A DNA stretch of 64,000 nt from assembly GCA_030705925.1 (NCBI GenBank), contig JAUZPM010000001.1:62001-126000 (forward strand). The letters run 5' to 3'. Shown here piece after piece: positions 36,101 through 45,107 of the stretch. Source of the DNA: Bacillota bacterium (lineage in GTDB: Bacteria > Bacillota > Clostridia > Oscillospirales > Feifaniaceae). Every line of letters starts with the position of its first letter. The first letter of the stretch is position 1. Made by a program: the position numbers and the translations under genes. The notes under the pieces were generated by a model, which saw nothing but the letters and a program-made list of their open reading frames with translations, did no database searches and was not told where the DNA came from.

Positions 36101-39100
36101 TATGACTGTGAACTTCTCCACGATAATGATTTAATTTTGAATCGTCTCCGATTGAAAATTCAGTTACCTGAGTTAAAACATTTTTATTTTCAGACAAGTC
36201 TGCCGCTACAAGTTTCAGAGTATGCCGGCCATCCGCAATTGCAACTCCCGGTGTGTAAGCAACGTTAAATCCGCGGTCTTGCTCTAAAATTACTGTATCC
36301 TTAGTCTCATCAATATCATCCATATACAAGTGGATACTTGCCTTGTTTATACCTGAATTATCCTCAATATATGCTTTCACTACAGGGATCTTTGAGTCCT
36401 CGTAAAAGTAGTAGTTTTCAGGCTTAAAACTTCCAACCTGCGGAGGGGCTACATCTTTATACGTTATAGTGAATGGATCACCGCTCTGACTTTTGAGAAC
36501 TGCCTCATGAAGCCCGTCAGTTGCTGCAAAATAGTATTCAAGTTTATTAGTATATTGCAGATAATCATAGCTTACCGTAAATTGGAACAAGTTATCTTTT
36601 CCTGCAACCGGTGTCAGATCACCGGTCTGCCATCCTTCAGTACCATACGTTCTGTAGTAGATAGACTTATGGATTATCTCAGCTTCATCAAATATCTGAA
36701 CAGTAAGTGTTATTTCCTGAGGAGCAGCTCCGTCGCTTACCGGTTTCTGATGAATAATATATGGTGCATACTTATCGTTATAATTTACTGCTTTCTGCCG
36801 CCAATCTATTTTGCCGGGGGTAGCCACAGCACCATGTTCGAGTTTGTGTAAATTAATCGTACCATCTATAGGTGCCCCATAAGTGACAGACAAACCGTTA
36901 AGGGAGTCGCTGTACCCAGCCGAAAGCTCATCATTATAAGTAGCTACACATATATAAGGTCCAACGTTGGGATTACTTTTATAATTCAGCATTACTTTTC
37001 TTACCAGTGTGTTTGGCAGCGGACACCTGTTAGAATCTACTGATGTATCAGCCGGTAGCTCTATAACCTTAGTATTGCTTTCTGATAAGTTGATTCGGCT
37101 GTCTTCACGGAAGGAATCGAGCGTCATCCCTGTTTTACGTGCATCAGAAGTAAATAAATGAACTACAACCACTTCACCCGGGTTAATAATATACTTTCCT
37201 CCGCTGAACCCGTATGAATCCATCATCATATCAAAATTAACAAAACGATAATCATTTGGTGCTGTTTGCGGATATGGCTGGAAGTTGATCTTATAATTCA
37301 TCAGGTCAAGTTCTTTATTGCTTGTGTTATAAATCTCTATGAATTCAACATCATCGTTGCCATCCGGGTTCGGCTGCATTTCGGTTATCATAAGCTCCGG
37401 CGGCACCGTCGCAGCCTGAAGTGCAGTCTGATACCAGCTTCCGTCTGAAGATGGTGCCCTCATTTCTGTATTTCCACTGCTTGTTATACAATACTTAACG
37501 TACGAACGCCCCTTAATCACAGAAACAGGAATGCTTGCAGTGTAATACGTTGATGCAACTCCGTTTCCGGCAGAGCTTAACGCAGTATCTTTTGCCATTG
37601 AAAGAGTCCCGGATTTCCCGTCATCAGTAATATACTGCAAAGTCAGATTGTTTGAATCACTGCTATCGATTACGAGAGCCTGAACAGCAAGATCCTGCGA
37701 GTCAATTGTGCTGTTCATTGGGGCATGTATGATTTCCTTAGAAGGCATATGATCATTGACTATTGGTATCAAATTAAAGCTATTTTCATGAATTGCAGTT
37801 CTCTGCTCCGGATATTTTCCGTCAACTTCGGTTCCGTATTTATCGCTTATCTGCAGTTTTGAGGTATAAGCCCCAATCTGTGTTAATAAACCCATATTAT
37901 ATGTGAGTTTATAATCACTTATTGAGCACTTATCCGTAACATCCTCGCCGTTGAACCAAAACTTGATTGAGTTTTTATCTACGCCCGAATAATCACTATA
38001 AGTTATGACTATCTGACCGTTGATTCTTCCTTGAATATTCGCGCCGTTAGCAGGTGTTATTGAATCTATATGCGGTCCCTCTGTATCTGCTATCGTCTGT
38101 TTATATGGGTTATCTATAAACTGCGGGGCAAATGCTGAACTTGCGCCGTCTGTAGCAATTATATAATACTCAATACTTTTACTGTCTTTAATAGCATTAA
38201 TTGATATGCTTACACGATACTCATCAGCATTTTCAGTCTTAGCCATTTGAGCGCAGCTGAATCCACTCATTTGATCAGTTTTATAAAACAAATAAACAAG
38301 TTTAATATCATTATCCGGATCTGTTACCTTCGCGGTAAATGTCGTATCGTCCGGTTGCCTTACTGCTTCGACTTCACCGCAGTCTACAGAGGGCGGCGCA
38401 GTACTCGTAAAGTTTGGCTGCTGGTAATCACGCAGAGTTCCAGGAGTCGGCGAACCCGTATAATCAACCAGTAGTGATTCACAATTATTTACGGGATCGC
38501 AGCCATCGAAATAAACATAATCGATTGTCTGATCAGTTGCGCACTGTACAGCGCCGTCGTTATAAACTGCCTGGCAAAGAACTGCCTTCGTTGATTTATC
38601 AACAATTTGCATTGTCTTTGCATTGATACTGTTCCACAGGTTTGCAGCGCCTTTTATTACAGTTCCGTTACTGTCTGTATAAGGCGCCATAATTCGATTT
38701 GTCTTTGGAATTTCAACGCCGTATCTTGATTTGAACAGTTCGTTCCATGTGCGCTCCATTTCCGCATCTGAATCATAACGGTAACCTAGCTTTTGAGCGC
38801 CCTGCTGATAAATAAAGACTACATAAATCTGATTCTTTTTAAGGACAAACGGCACCACATTGCCCTTATCATCATATTGAGTCTCCGTGACCCACGGGTT
38901 GGTGTATACTTTACTCAAATCAGATATATACGGCAAATAATTAAACTGAACATCGCTAAGCGGGATATCACGGTTCCCTGTATTATACAGTTCAAAATAT
39001 TCCAGGTTTCCTGTTCCGCCCGGTGCAGCATTCACCTCGGTCATAACTAGATCAGGGCGTTTCACCGCTGCTTCCGTAACAGTAATATGTACAGTTGCCT

Positions 39101-42100
39101 CGCCCGCCGCTTTTTCAGTGTTTTTACTGTTTACTTTAACAGTTATCGTATGATCGCCCTTTGTTAGCGGGTGGCTAGCAAATGAGTAGGTAAGCGTTTT
39201 ATCTGTAACATTTTCTGAAGGAACTGCAATAGGCGTGCCGCCGTCGACTACTACTTGGGCAGTTGAAGCATCAATCCCGTCACCATCCACAAGGTCAGCT
39301 GTAAGGGTATCTCTGAAATATCCGCTGAAACTTTCGCCCTCAGTGGGTGAGGTAATATTAACAATAGTATGATTTGAACTTTCATTTATCATTCTATGCG
39401 GCATAGCGCTGCTGCCAAGTGTTGCAGTATTTCCGCCGCCATCTATTGCTGTTACATAATAATCGATATAGTCGACGTCAGTAAGTTCCTCTGCGGTAAG
39501 CGAAATATTCTGTTCTGCCAGCTGCGTGTCTGAAGCAACTGAGCCTTTTTGAGCTACATAGTCTATCGATTTTGATTTAAAATCCGTATCCTTAGAAGTC
39601 TTATAATAAATCGTCGAATATCTTAAATCACGGTTATCAAACATATTGATTGAAATCTTTGCCCCGTCAGCAGACTTAAAAGATGAGCCGGTATTATCCG
39701 TTATTTCCGCGGCTGTTTTATCAGATACGTATATAGGCTTTTGATCATAGGTTATTACTCCAAGATTGCTCTGGGAAAGCTTTTCAGAAACCGGCAGATA
39801 ATTTTTTGCGGAATCATACTTGAATTTAACAGATGAGTTAACGGTACTTACATCAGAGCCAAAATATTTCGCGACAGACATAATATCACTGTCGTCATCA
39901 ACATATTTTAAGCGGTTGGCCTCCGATACTGTTGCGGAAGAGTCGAGCATCAAAAGCATAACACGCGTTGTACTGCCCACCCTCTTTAAATAAATATTTT
40001 TAAACTTATTGAATGAAACGCCTCCGTCGGATGCTGATTTTGGCTCCGGCTCTGCGGCAGCAGATGTCTGATCATCTCCGGCATTTAATCCGTATGTATC
40101 TTCCGCTAAGAAAAGTGAATCTTTATTAACAGTTGGATTTTCCGAAATGAAGCTATCAACACCTAGAGCCTTGAAAGCGGCCGCATCGGTAAACTTGCTC
40201 ATAGGATAATACCTTACCCATAAGGTGGCTACTCCATTTGCGGGAAGCCAGTTGCCTCCGCTTGGCTCAGTATTTCCGCTCCATGCAGCCGAATATTTAG
40301 TGATCCCGTTCATTCCGGTATAATATGTATTCGTTAAATTTGCTATATCCCCGTCATAATTTCCGGCTCCAGGCCAGTCTGCTTTTCGTCCCAGCTTATA
40401 ATTATTAAGATTTATCGGATGCCCGCTTGCATTATATATCTCAACCGCCGAGTATGCATCCACGCCTTGAACCTGAGTCGTGTAAACTTTTGCCTCGGTT
40501 ATCATAAGGTCTGGATAATCTCCGTCCTTGGTCGAACTGCCTTCAGTTACACCGATCGTTACAGTCGCCTCGCCCGAGTCCTTACTTTGGTTGGTGCTAT
40601 GAACCTGAAGTTTTATTGTATGTGTGCCGACTCCGAGAGGATTACCCGCGAAGGAATAAGTCAGAGCTGTATTTGATACATTCTGAGCAGGAACTGAAAT
40701 AGGCGTGCCGTTGTCCACTGTAATTGTCGCAGAAGAGGTGTCTATCCCATCCTTATCAGACAAATCTGCTGTAAGGATCCCATTGAATGATCCTGTGAAT
40801 ACCGACATATCCACTGGATAGGTTATAGCAACGTTTGTTTTTGAAACAGCCGTTGCCGCGTTTATTCTGATGGGTGCGCTTGCGCTCCCCACAGCGGCCG
40901 GATTGTTTCCTCCGTCCAATGCAGTTGCATAATATTCGATATAATCGGCTCCTGCAAGATCTTCCGCCGGAATATTCTTTGCAATATCCGCCTTTGTTAT
41001 GTCTGCTGCAATGCTGTTCTTTTTTGTCTCGCGAAGAACTATATCCTCTGAAGCCTCTTTAAAAGCCGTATCTTTTGATGTTCTGTAAAATAGGGATGTA
41101 AGTCTAATATCTTTGTCGTCGGTAACTCCGATCGTTATATCAGCACCGTTATCCGGGTTGTAAGTGCTTGCTGTTACATCAGACATGACAGGAGCATTTG
41201 TATCGTTATATGTCGGTTTTTGCTTATAAGTCATTGTTCCGACTGAGGGTGCAGTTTTGCTTTCAAGTATCATGCTCTGATTTTTGGATAGATCGTAATA
41301 AAATTTTGCAGATGATACGCCTGCAGTGGAAGTGCCGCCGTCGCTTGTCAGATATGTTACATCGCTTCCGAAATATCTAGCATATGATATCATATAAGCG
41401 GCATCATTATCCGTATATTTTGCTGCCGAGCTCTCATCCTCAGCTGTCGCATCGGGTGTTAACAGCATAAGCATAACCCTGGTTGTAGATCCCGGATTAT
41501 CTAGCAAAAACTGACCTCTGTATTGGTTGTCTACCCCGGCTCCAGTTGTTGAACTCGTCAAAGGTTTAGCATCTAATGTATCCCCGGGAAGAAGTCCGTA
41601 ATCGTCTTCACACAAAAAAGTATAATTTGTATTGGCATCTGGATAAATCGCTTTCAAGTCATCTTTATCAAGCGCTTTAAAATCAGTAAAATTTGTTATT
41701 CCAGTCGTATAATAACGCACCCAAAGCGTCGCGACACCGTGTGCCGGCAGCATGCAGTCTCCGCCCGCGTACTCTCCCCAGGCACGTGAATCTGCGGTAA
41801 TATCGTTTATACCTGTATATGAAACGCTTCCAGTAACCGGTGTTACGTAATCATTCACACCGCCAGGCCTTGTGACTGATGTCTGCCAGGTATTTTTACG
41901 CCCCACCTTGTAACCCTTTAAGTTTATGCTGCTATTGGTAGTATTGTACACCTCAATTATGTCATACCCGTCTGCTGAAGTAGTCACACCCTCAGGTTTA
42001 TATGAGGAATTAACAACTTCAGTAATTATGAGTCCTGGATATGAACCGTCTGTTCCCATGACTGATATTGGTGAATCCTTTGAATTAGCATAAGAAGTTC

Positions 42101-42212
42101 CGCCAGTTTGAGTCCCGGAATCGTCATTTGCAGCATAGGCGCCAAGAGGCATCATAGTTGCAACCATTGCTATAACCAGAATAACGGACAGCACGCAATT
42201 TAATCTTTTCAT
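33186..42212 (-). CDS. Giant SLH-anchored surface protein with lamin-tail domains and a PHP-type metal phosphoesterase domain
   Basis: A 3008-residue exported protein; the ATG at 42212 follows GGAAGGGG. A signal peptide (about 1-28, ending AYA) is first. Five lamin-tail-like domains open with related strings near residues 50, 565, 1055, 1605 and 2475 (for example PDLMITEAK, PELMITEMQPNPDGNDDVEFIEIYN). Between them are Ig-like or chitobiase-type beta-modules (DNRDLRYSTIYYKTSKDT and similar). Around residues 2030-2265 is a PHP/CehA-like domain with metal motifs VHSHTQESDG, SVTDHNDM, FNHPGN and NEDNH. A Gly/Ser linker leads to three SLH repeats (about 2835-3005). The gene is last in a glycan-use operon, 58 bp after the ROK kinase gene. 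The SLH end fixes it to the wall; the PHP part may hydrolyse phosphoesters, and the lamin-tail units may bind substrate. Confidence 0.88.
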   Translation of the reverse strand: MKRLNCVLSVILVIAMVATMMPLGAYAANDDSGTQTGGTSYANSKDSPISVMGTDGSYPGLIITEVVNSSYKPEGVTTSADGYDIIEVYNTTNSSINLKGYKVGRKNTWQTSVTRPGGVNDYVTPVTGSVSYTGINDITADSRAWGEYAGGDCMLPAHGVATLWVRYYTTGITNFTDFKALDKDDLKAIYPDANTNYTFLCEDDYGLLPGDTLDAKPLTSSTTGAGVDNQYRGQFLLDNPGSTTRVMLMLLTPDATAEDESSAAKYTDNDAAYMISYARYFGSDVTYLTSDGGTSTAGVSSAKFYYDLSKNQSMILESKTAPSVGTMTYKQKPTYNDTNAPVMSDVTASTYNPDNGADITIGVTDDKDIRLTSLFYRTSKDTAFKEASEDIVLRETKKNSIAADITKADIAKNIPAEDLAGADYIEYYATALDGGNNPAAVGSASAPIRINAATAVSKTNVAITYPVDMSVFTGSFNGILTADLSDKDGIDTSSATITVDNGTPISVPAQNVSNTALTYSFAGNPLGVGTHTIKLQVHSTNQSKDSGEATVTIGVTEGSSTKDGDYPDLMITEAKVYTTQVQGVDAYSAVEIYNASGHPINLNNYKLGRKADWPGAGNYDGDIANLTNTYYTGMNGITKYSAAWSGNTEPSGGNWLPANGVATLWVRYYPMSKFTDAAAFKALGVDSFISENPTVNKDSLFLAEDTYGLNAGDDQTSAAAEPEPKSASDGGVSFNKFKNIYLKRVGSTTRVMLLMLDSSATVSEANRLKYVDDDSDIMSVAKYFGSDVSTVNSSVKFKYDSAKNYLPVSEKLSQSNLGVITYDQKPIYVSDKTAAEITDNTGSSFKSADGAKISINMFDNRDLRYSTIYYKTSKDTDFKSKSIDYVAQKGSVASDTQLAEQNISLTAEELTDVDYIDYYVTAIDGGGNTATLGSSAMPHRMINESSNHTIVNITSPTEGESFSGYFRDTLTADLVDGDGIDASTAQVVVDGGTPIAVPSENVTDKTLTYSFASHPLTKGDHTITVKVNSKNTEKAAGEATVHITVTEAAVKRPDLVMTEVNAAPGGTGNLEYFELYNTGNRDIPLSDVQFNYLPYISDLSKVYTNPWVTETQYDDKGNVVPFVLKKNQIYVVFIYQQGAQKLGYRYDSDAEMERTWNELFKSRYGVEIPKTNRIMAPYTDSNGTVIKGAANLWNSINAKTMQIVDKSTKAVLCQAVYNDGAVQCATDQTIDYVYFDGCDPVNNCESLLVDYTGSPTPGTLRDYQQPNFTSTAPPSVDCGEVEAVRQPDDTTFTAKVTDPDNDIKLVYLFYKTDQMSGFSCAQMAKTENADEYRVSISINAIKDSKSIEYYIIATDGASSAFAPQFIDNPYKQTIADTEGPHIDSITPANGANIQGRINGQIVITYSDYSGVDKNSIKFWFNGEDVTDKCSISDYKLTYNMGLLTQIGAYTSKLQISDKYGTEVDGKYPEQRTAIHENSFNLIPIVNDHMPSKEIIHAPMNSTIDSQDLAVQALVIDSSDSNNLTLQYITDDGKSGTLSMAKDTALSSAGNGVASTYYTASIPVSVIKGRSYVKYCITSSGNTEMRAPSSDGSWYQTALQAATVPPELMITEMQPNPDGNDDVEFIEIYNTSNKELDLMNYKINFQPYPQTAPNDYRFVNFDMMMDSYGFSGGKYIINPGEVVVVHLFTSDARKTGMTLDSFREDSRINLSESNTKVIELPADTSVDSNRCPLPNTLVRKVMLNYKSNPNVGPYICVATYNDELSAGYSDSLNGLSVTYGAPIDGTINLHKLEHGAVATPGKIDWRQKAVNYNDKYAPYIIHQKPVSDGAAPQEITLTVQIFDEAEIIHKSIYYRTYGTEGWQTGDLTPVAGKDNLFQFTVSYDYLQYTNKLEYYFAATDGLHEAVLKSQSGDPFTITYKDVAPPQVGSFKPENYYFYEDSKIPVVKAYIEDNSGINKASIHLYMDDIDETKDTVILEQDRGFNVAYTPGVAIADGRHTLKLVAADLSENKNVLTQVTEFSIGDDSKLNHYRGEVHSHTQESDGTGTVEQAYEWARYHSKLDYFSVTDHNDMLTTDVYKNQLKRTKKYNQNGPGGFIVFNGWETTYYMNTGWFGHFNMLNVDWLKSDPSIPARQYYDFGIADPNAVMQFNHPGNYDGNNWGDFNDFGYYSTQADDKFALIEFNANVSNDDEYNRALFKGWHVSPVVNEDNHQMFWGSADPSSGVAMAPALTRDNIIEAFRKNRTYAAGDDNIIMEYKVNGKWMGSILKDPDKLDIDLKIYGKDINNIPAGTVSIVTDAQVTVFQKTYTAADAVNGVIHMQYQLPADYKYCYIKHTRTVGASTITSITAPVWVEKERGINIDSLDLGLSSDTANPDAVKTIVKNTSDDNATNLTLSYYLGTVDGFTLSSDIINGLNGLQPLAVRSLSSLGAGETATVGVNMPRSLDSRRIFVLLSGVVNGKLIRDVKYITPSPIYITEIVADSSDYVKGGVVYSRPFNYIEVYNNDNVARNLKGLAISTFVKAGQTAAYNTAKYLDKYSISEDLMIGPRQAMVLWIKDGITAGANNSLTVADFNKYYGTNFDTIYQFVKSPLDQSGSRILSVNLNDDTDSPTPITCIKYNVDESLNLDVVENKGITYTYNSTGIDTSIKLSNRAVPTPGVVVEGQVPNYSNDYSLSSVKLVYAGGETNVNLSDKNTSYRVSVPEGVKSVTCIPETKCPTLNLKINGVKVCSGGFIDAGSGNTFPTLNLNKTGATAVVEVLNDSDKTVATYTFSVGSGDLNIDTDNGSSGASGGTSGGADGSSGSSGGTDTSGGTTGDSGTTAPTEGNASTPDFSDTSNHWASEAIKYIADKGIIKGYEDGTFKPDATVNRGDFTLMLMRSFAGDKSGTGTFNDVDPNAYYAGAVAAAKDLGIATGSDGAFNPKTNVTRQDMFVLFARTLRAFNLLDEKADISKVTFSDSDSIADYAKDDILLLAANGYINGTEGKINPTGTATRAETAQMLYNYFTKHAS

Positions 42213-42270
42213 ACTTTCCCCTTCCAACCAGCTAAAAATTTAATGGATTAACTGAATGTAAGAACCTATA

Positions 42271-43206
42271 TTAACCTGAAAAAATCTCAAACCTGACAAT
42301 ATCATTAACATTAACGCCACTAAGTATAGCTGCCGCACACCCCAATAGGTGAGCCCCTTCAATGTCCGCACTCGAATCAATTTTTTTTAGTGAATTTACG
42401 CCATCAAGTCCAGCGACTAACGCATTTCTAAAAAGGTTAAAGGATTTTGAGATTTGTCCTCCCAAAACAAGACATTCAGTGTCAAACCGTTTTAGGATAG
42501 GACTTATTATTTCACCAAGCACCTGACCGGTCTCTTCAAAAGTTTGCATCGCATTTATATCACCTTTTTGCGCCAATTCAGCGATGTCAACAACATCTAT
42601 ATCTTGAGAATAAGGGGATTTACTTAAATACCTTGAAATCATTCCGCGCCTCGATACATACTCTTCCGCCGTTTTTCCCTTAAACGGCAAATTATAAATA
42701 CTGACCGCAGGGCCTCCGTCACAATTCTGCAAAATATTTTTATTTCTCATCACTGCAAAGCCAAGTCCGGTTCCAAGCATTACGCCTGCTGAATTTCCAT
42801 ATTCTTTAGCAGCACCTTTCCATGACTCTCCGATCAGAAAAGCTGAGGAATCATGCAAAAACTTTATGTAGACGTTGTCAAATATTTCTTGGATCCAAGG
42901 TTTTAGGGGTATCCCATAAATAGATTTGAATTTGTGCTGCATCCTGCTTTCCATATTTATGAAATCAAAAGGTCCGGGAGTGTCTATTCCTATCCCCAAC
43001 AACTCAAATCTGTTCTGAGCAAAAATGTATTGCTTTTTCAGTATGTTTTGCAGACATCTTTTGATTCCGTCAGCCGGTCCAGAAGAATCAACAGGCTCTT
43101 GTATCTTACTGTCTTTGATAATTTCCCCATCTGTAGTAACAAGCGCTGATTTGAAAAATGTGCCGCCAACATCAACTGCGAGTACTGCCTGCTCTCTCTC
43201 AGCCAT
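42271..43206 (-). CDS. ROK-family sugar kinase or regulator-like protein
   Basis: A 311-residue protein with the ATPase fold of the ROK family: phosphate-1 motif AVDVGGTFFKSALV (about 9-22), GIGIDTPGPFD (72-82), the catalytic-type Asp in FLHDSSAFLIGE, and GVMLGTGLGFAV. There is no N-terminal winged helix, so it is of the kinase type and not a repressor. The zinc-binding cysteine cluster common in ROK kinases (CxCGxxGC) is missing: this stretch reads NCDGGPAVSIYNLPF. It lies 11 bp after the isomerase-like gene, in an operon for sugar breakdown, and probably phosphorylates a released monosaccharide. Confidence 0.85.
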   Translation of the reverse strand: MAEREQAVLAVDVGGTFFKSALVTTDGEIIKDSKIQEPVDSSGPADGIKRCLQNILKKQYIFAQNRFELLGIGIDTPGPFDFINMESRMQHKFKSIYGIPLKPWIQEIFDNVYIKFLHDSSAFLIGESWKGAAKEYGNSAGVMLGTGLGFAVMRNKNILQNCDGGPAVSIYNLPFKGKTAEEYVSRRGMISRYLSKSPYSQDIDVVDIAELAQKGDINAMQTFEETGQVLGEIISPILKRFDTECLVLGGQISKSFNLFRNALVAGLDGVNSLKKIDSSADIEGAHLLGCAAAILSGVNVNDIVRFEIFSG

Positions 43207-43217
43207 ACCTTTACCCC

Positions 43218-45056
43218 TTAATGCTTGAGCATTGTTTTATGAAGAATCGCCGTAGTACCCGGTTTAAGATTGATTATTTCATATTCACCCATATCCGCAG
43301 GAACAACAACAATATCAAGGTAATTCTGTACGAAACAATATTCTGGATGTGCCTTAGAGCGAACAAGCACTTTTTCACCATCAACCAGTGCAAGAACATG
43401 AAAATAGCCGTCAGTATTATCTGTCGCTTTATCAACAAGCTTTACGTTGCGAAGTGTAAAATACAGCAGGTCATGTTCACCCACTATATACTCTTCAAAG
43501 CCTTCACCTTTACGAGCAAGACGTTTTTCCTGTACAACATTGGATTTTATCCAGTCTGTATTGCGATCACGCACAAGAACTTTTTCACCGTGATACGTAT
43601 GAATAGGTCTCGGATTTCCATCAAGATCTTTTCTAAGATAATCATACATCTTATATGTATATGATCCCACCGTAAGGCTTCCGATCTCAAGTATCAGCTG
43701 GTTTCGCCCTGACGCATGAATCGTCCCGGCCGGAATCATGACCTGAACGCCCGGCTTAGACTCAACAGCATTTACATATTTTTCATAATCGACGGGAGTT
43801 CCTTCCTTTTCAGACCTTTTAGTATCAGCTATAAACTGTTCAACGTCAACTCCGTTATTAAAGCCGAGGAAAGTTCTTGCTCCCTGACCTGCTTCAACTA
43901 TATAGTAGCTTTCATCCTGACGTCCAAGCTCGCCATTGTTTTCAACAACATATTTTTCGCCTGGATGGCACTGAATAGACATGTTTCCGTTTGAATGCAT
44001 GGTATCATCATAATTAAACCTAACCGGGAAGTAATTGCCGAATTTTGAAACGCTCTCTTTTCCCATCAGTTTTTCACTCTCGCATTGTACGAGCGCATAG
44101 AATGGGAATTCCAATAACATTCCTTCAACGTCGTAAACGATGCTGACCTCCATTGGTATCATGTCAAATACCCATGCGCAGTTTTTCATCTCTTTAGGCA
44201 GGTTTCTGAGCTTGTGAACTGAATATCCGCCCCAAACCCCCTCAAGATAAACAGGTCTGCATCTGAACGGATATTTTAGCCCCTTTTCAAATACCTGCTT
44301 CAGTGTAGCATATGGTAATAATTTCATATTAAGTGGGTCAACGCCTATTACATAATCATCTATCTCACCGTTTTTAAGCAGCTGAAGTCTTAAATCAAGT
44401 GCAAGTTCAAAGTCAACGTAATAACAGCGTCTTGCCATAGCCTTGAATTCAAGCGCATTTTTAAGCCCAATATTTAGGTAATTGCCTCGTTTTACGTTTA
44501 ATATAGCGTGAAGCGGCGTTATATCAACGTAAATTTTACGGTCGTAAAGAACCCTCAGTTTTTCGCAGAGCGCGCCGCTTCCGCTAATGATCAAAACACC
44601 TTTGCCTGTTTTTTTGAAATTAATTATCTTATCTATGCATTCTTTCAGCTTAATTTCATCAAACAACTTTTCGTAACCACCTATAAAACGGTGGCCATAA
44701 AGTAAAACAGGATCTTTTTCTCTGTCTGTAGGCAGATTGTTTTTTTCAAGATATGCACTCAGCACATCTTCATCCTGAAATAAGTCTGAAGTTTGAATAA
44801 TATTGAACGGTATTTTCTTTAATGAAAGCTGCTGGCCGGTCAGAGTTGTAAGAACATCTACCGGCGCAGTCGCATACCCGTCAAAACCCATGACACAATT
44901 TCTAGCGCTGTTTATCTTCTCTAGCGCAGCATTTGCTAAATTCTCAGCGGTTGCTGCACTCCCATTAACAATACTTTTTACATCGATACCACTGCTGTCT
45001 ATCTTATTGACCGCATTTGGATCATCGTATGGATAGGGGTTAAACATAAAACTCAT
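43218..45056 (-). CDS. Mannose-6-phosphate-isomerase-like (type I cupin) protein with N-terminal extension
   Basis: A 612-residue protein; the ATG at 45056 has AAGGAGAGG upstream. The C-terminal half (about 270-610) is a type I phosphomannose-isomerase-like cupin. The metal ligands can be followed as Gln and His in SIQCHPGEK, Glu in GRQDESYYI and His in IPAGTIHASG. RPVYLEGVWGG and WVFDMIPMEVS also fit. The N-terminal 260 residues are an added domain with a P-loop-like GSGALCEKL region and FIGGYEKLFDEI; similar long forms occur in Firmicutes but I cannot assign the extension, which resembles a nucleotide kinase without a full Walker motif. Likely role: isomerising a phosphorylated sugar made by the neighbouring kinase. 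Confidence 0.8.
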   Translation of the reverse strand: MSFMFNPYPYDDPNAVNKIDSSGIDVKSIVNGSAATAENLANAALEKINSARNCVMGFDGYATAPVDVLTTLTGQQLSLKKIPFNIIQTSDLFQDEDVLSAYLEKNNLPTDREKDPVLLYGHRFIGGYEKLFDEIKLKECIDKIINFKKTGKGVLIISGSGALCEKLRVLYDRKIYVDITPLHAILNVKRGNYLNIGLKNALEFKAMARRCYYVDFELALDLRLQLLKNGEIDDYVIGVDPLNMKLLPYATLKQVFEKGLKYPFRCRPVYLEGVWGGYSVHKLRNLPKEMKNCAWVFDMIPMEVSIVYDVEGMLLEFPFYALVQCESEKLMGKESVSKFGNYFPVRFNYDDTMHSNGNMSIQCHPGEKYVVENNGELGRQDESYYIVEAGQGARTFLGFNNGVDVEQFIADTKRSEKEGTPVDYEKYVNAVESKPGVQVMIPAGTIHASGRNQLILEIGSLTVGSYTYKMYDYLRKDLDGNPRPIHTYHGEKVLVRDRNTDWIKSNVVQEKRLARKGEGFEEYIVGEHDLLYFTLRNVKLVDKATDNTDGYFHVLALVDGEKVLVRSKAHPEYCFVQNYLDIVVVPADMGEYEIINLKPGTTAILHKTMLKH

Positions 45057-45107
45057 AATTGCACCTCTCCTTGACTGCCGCAATAATAAAACAGTCAAAC
45101 TTTCTTA

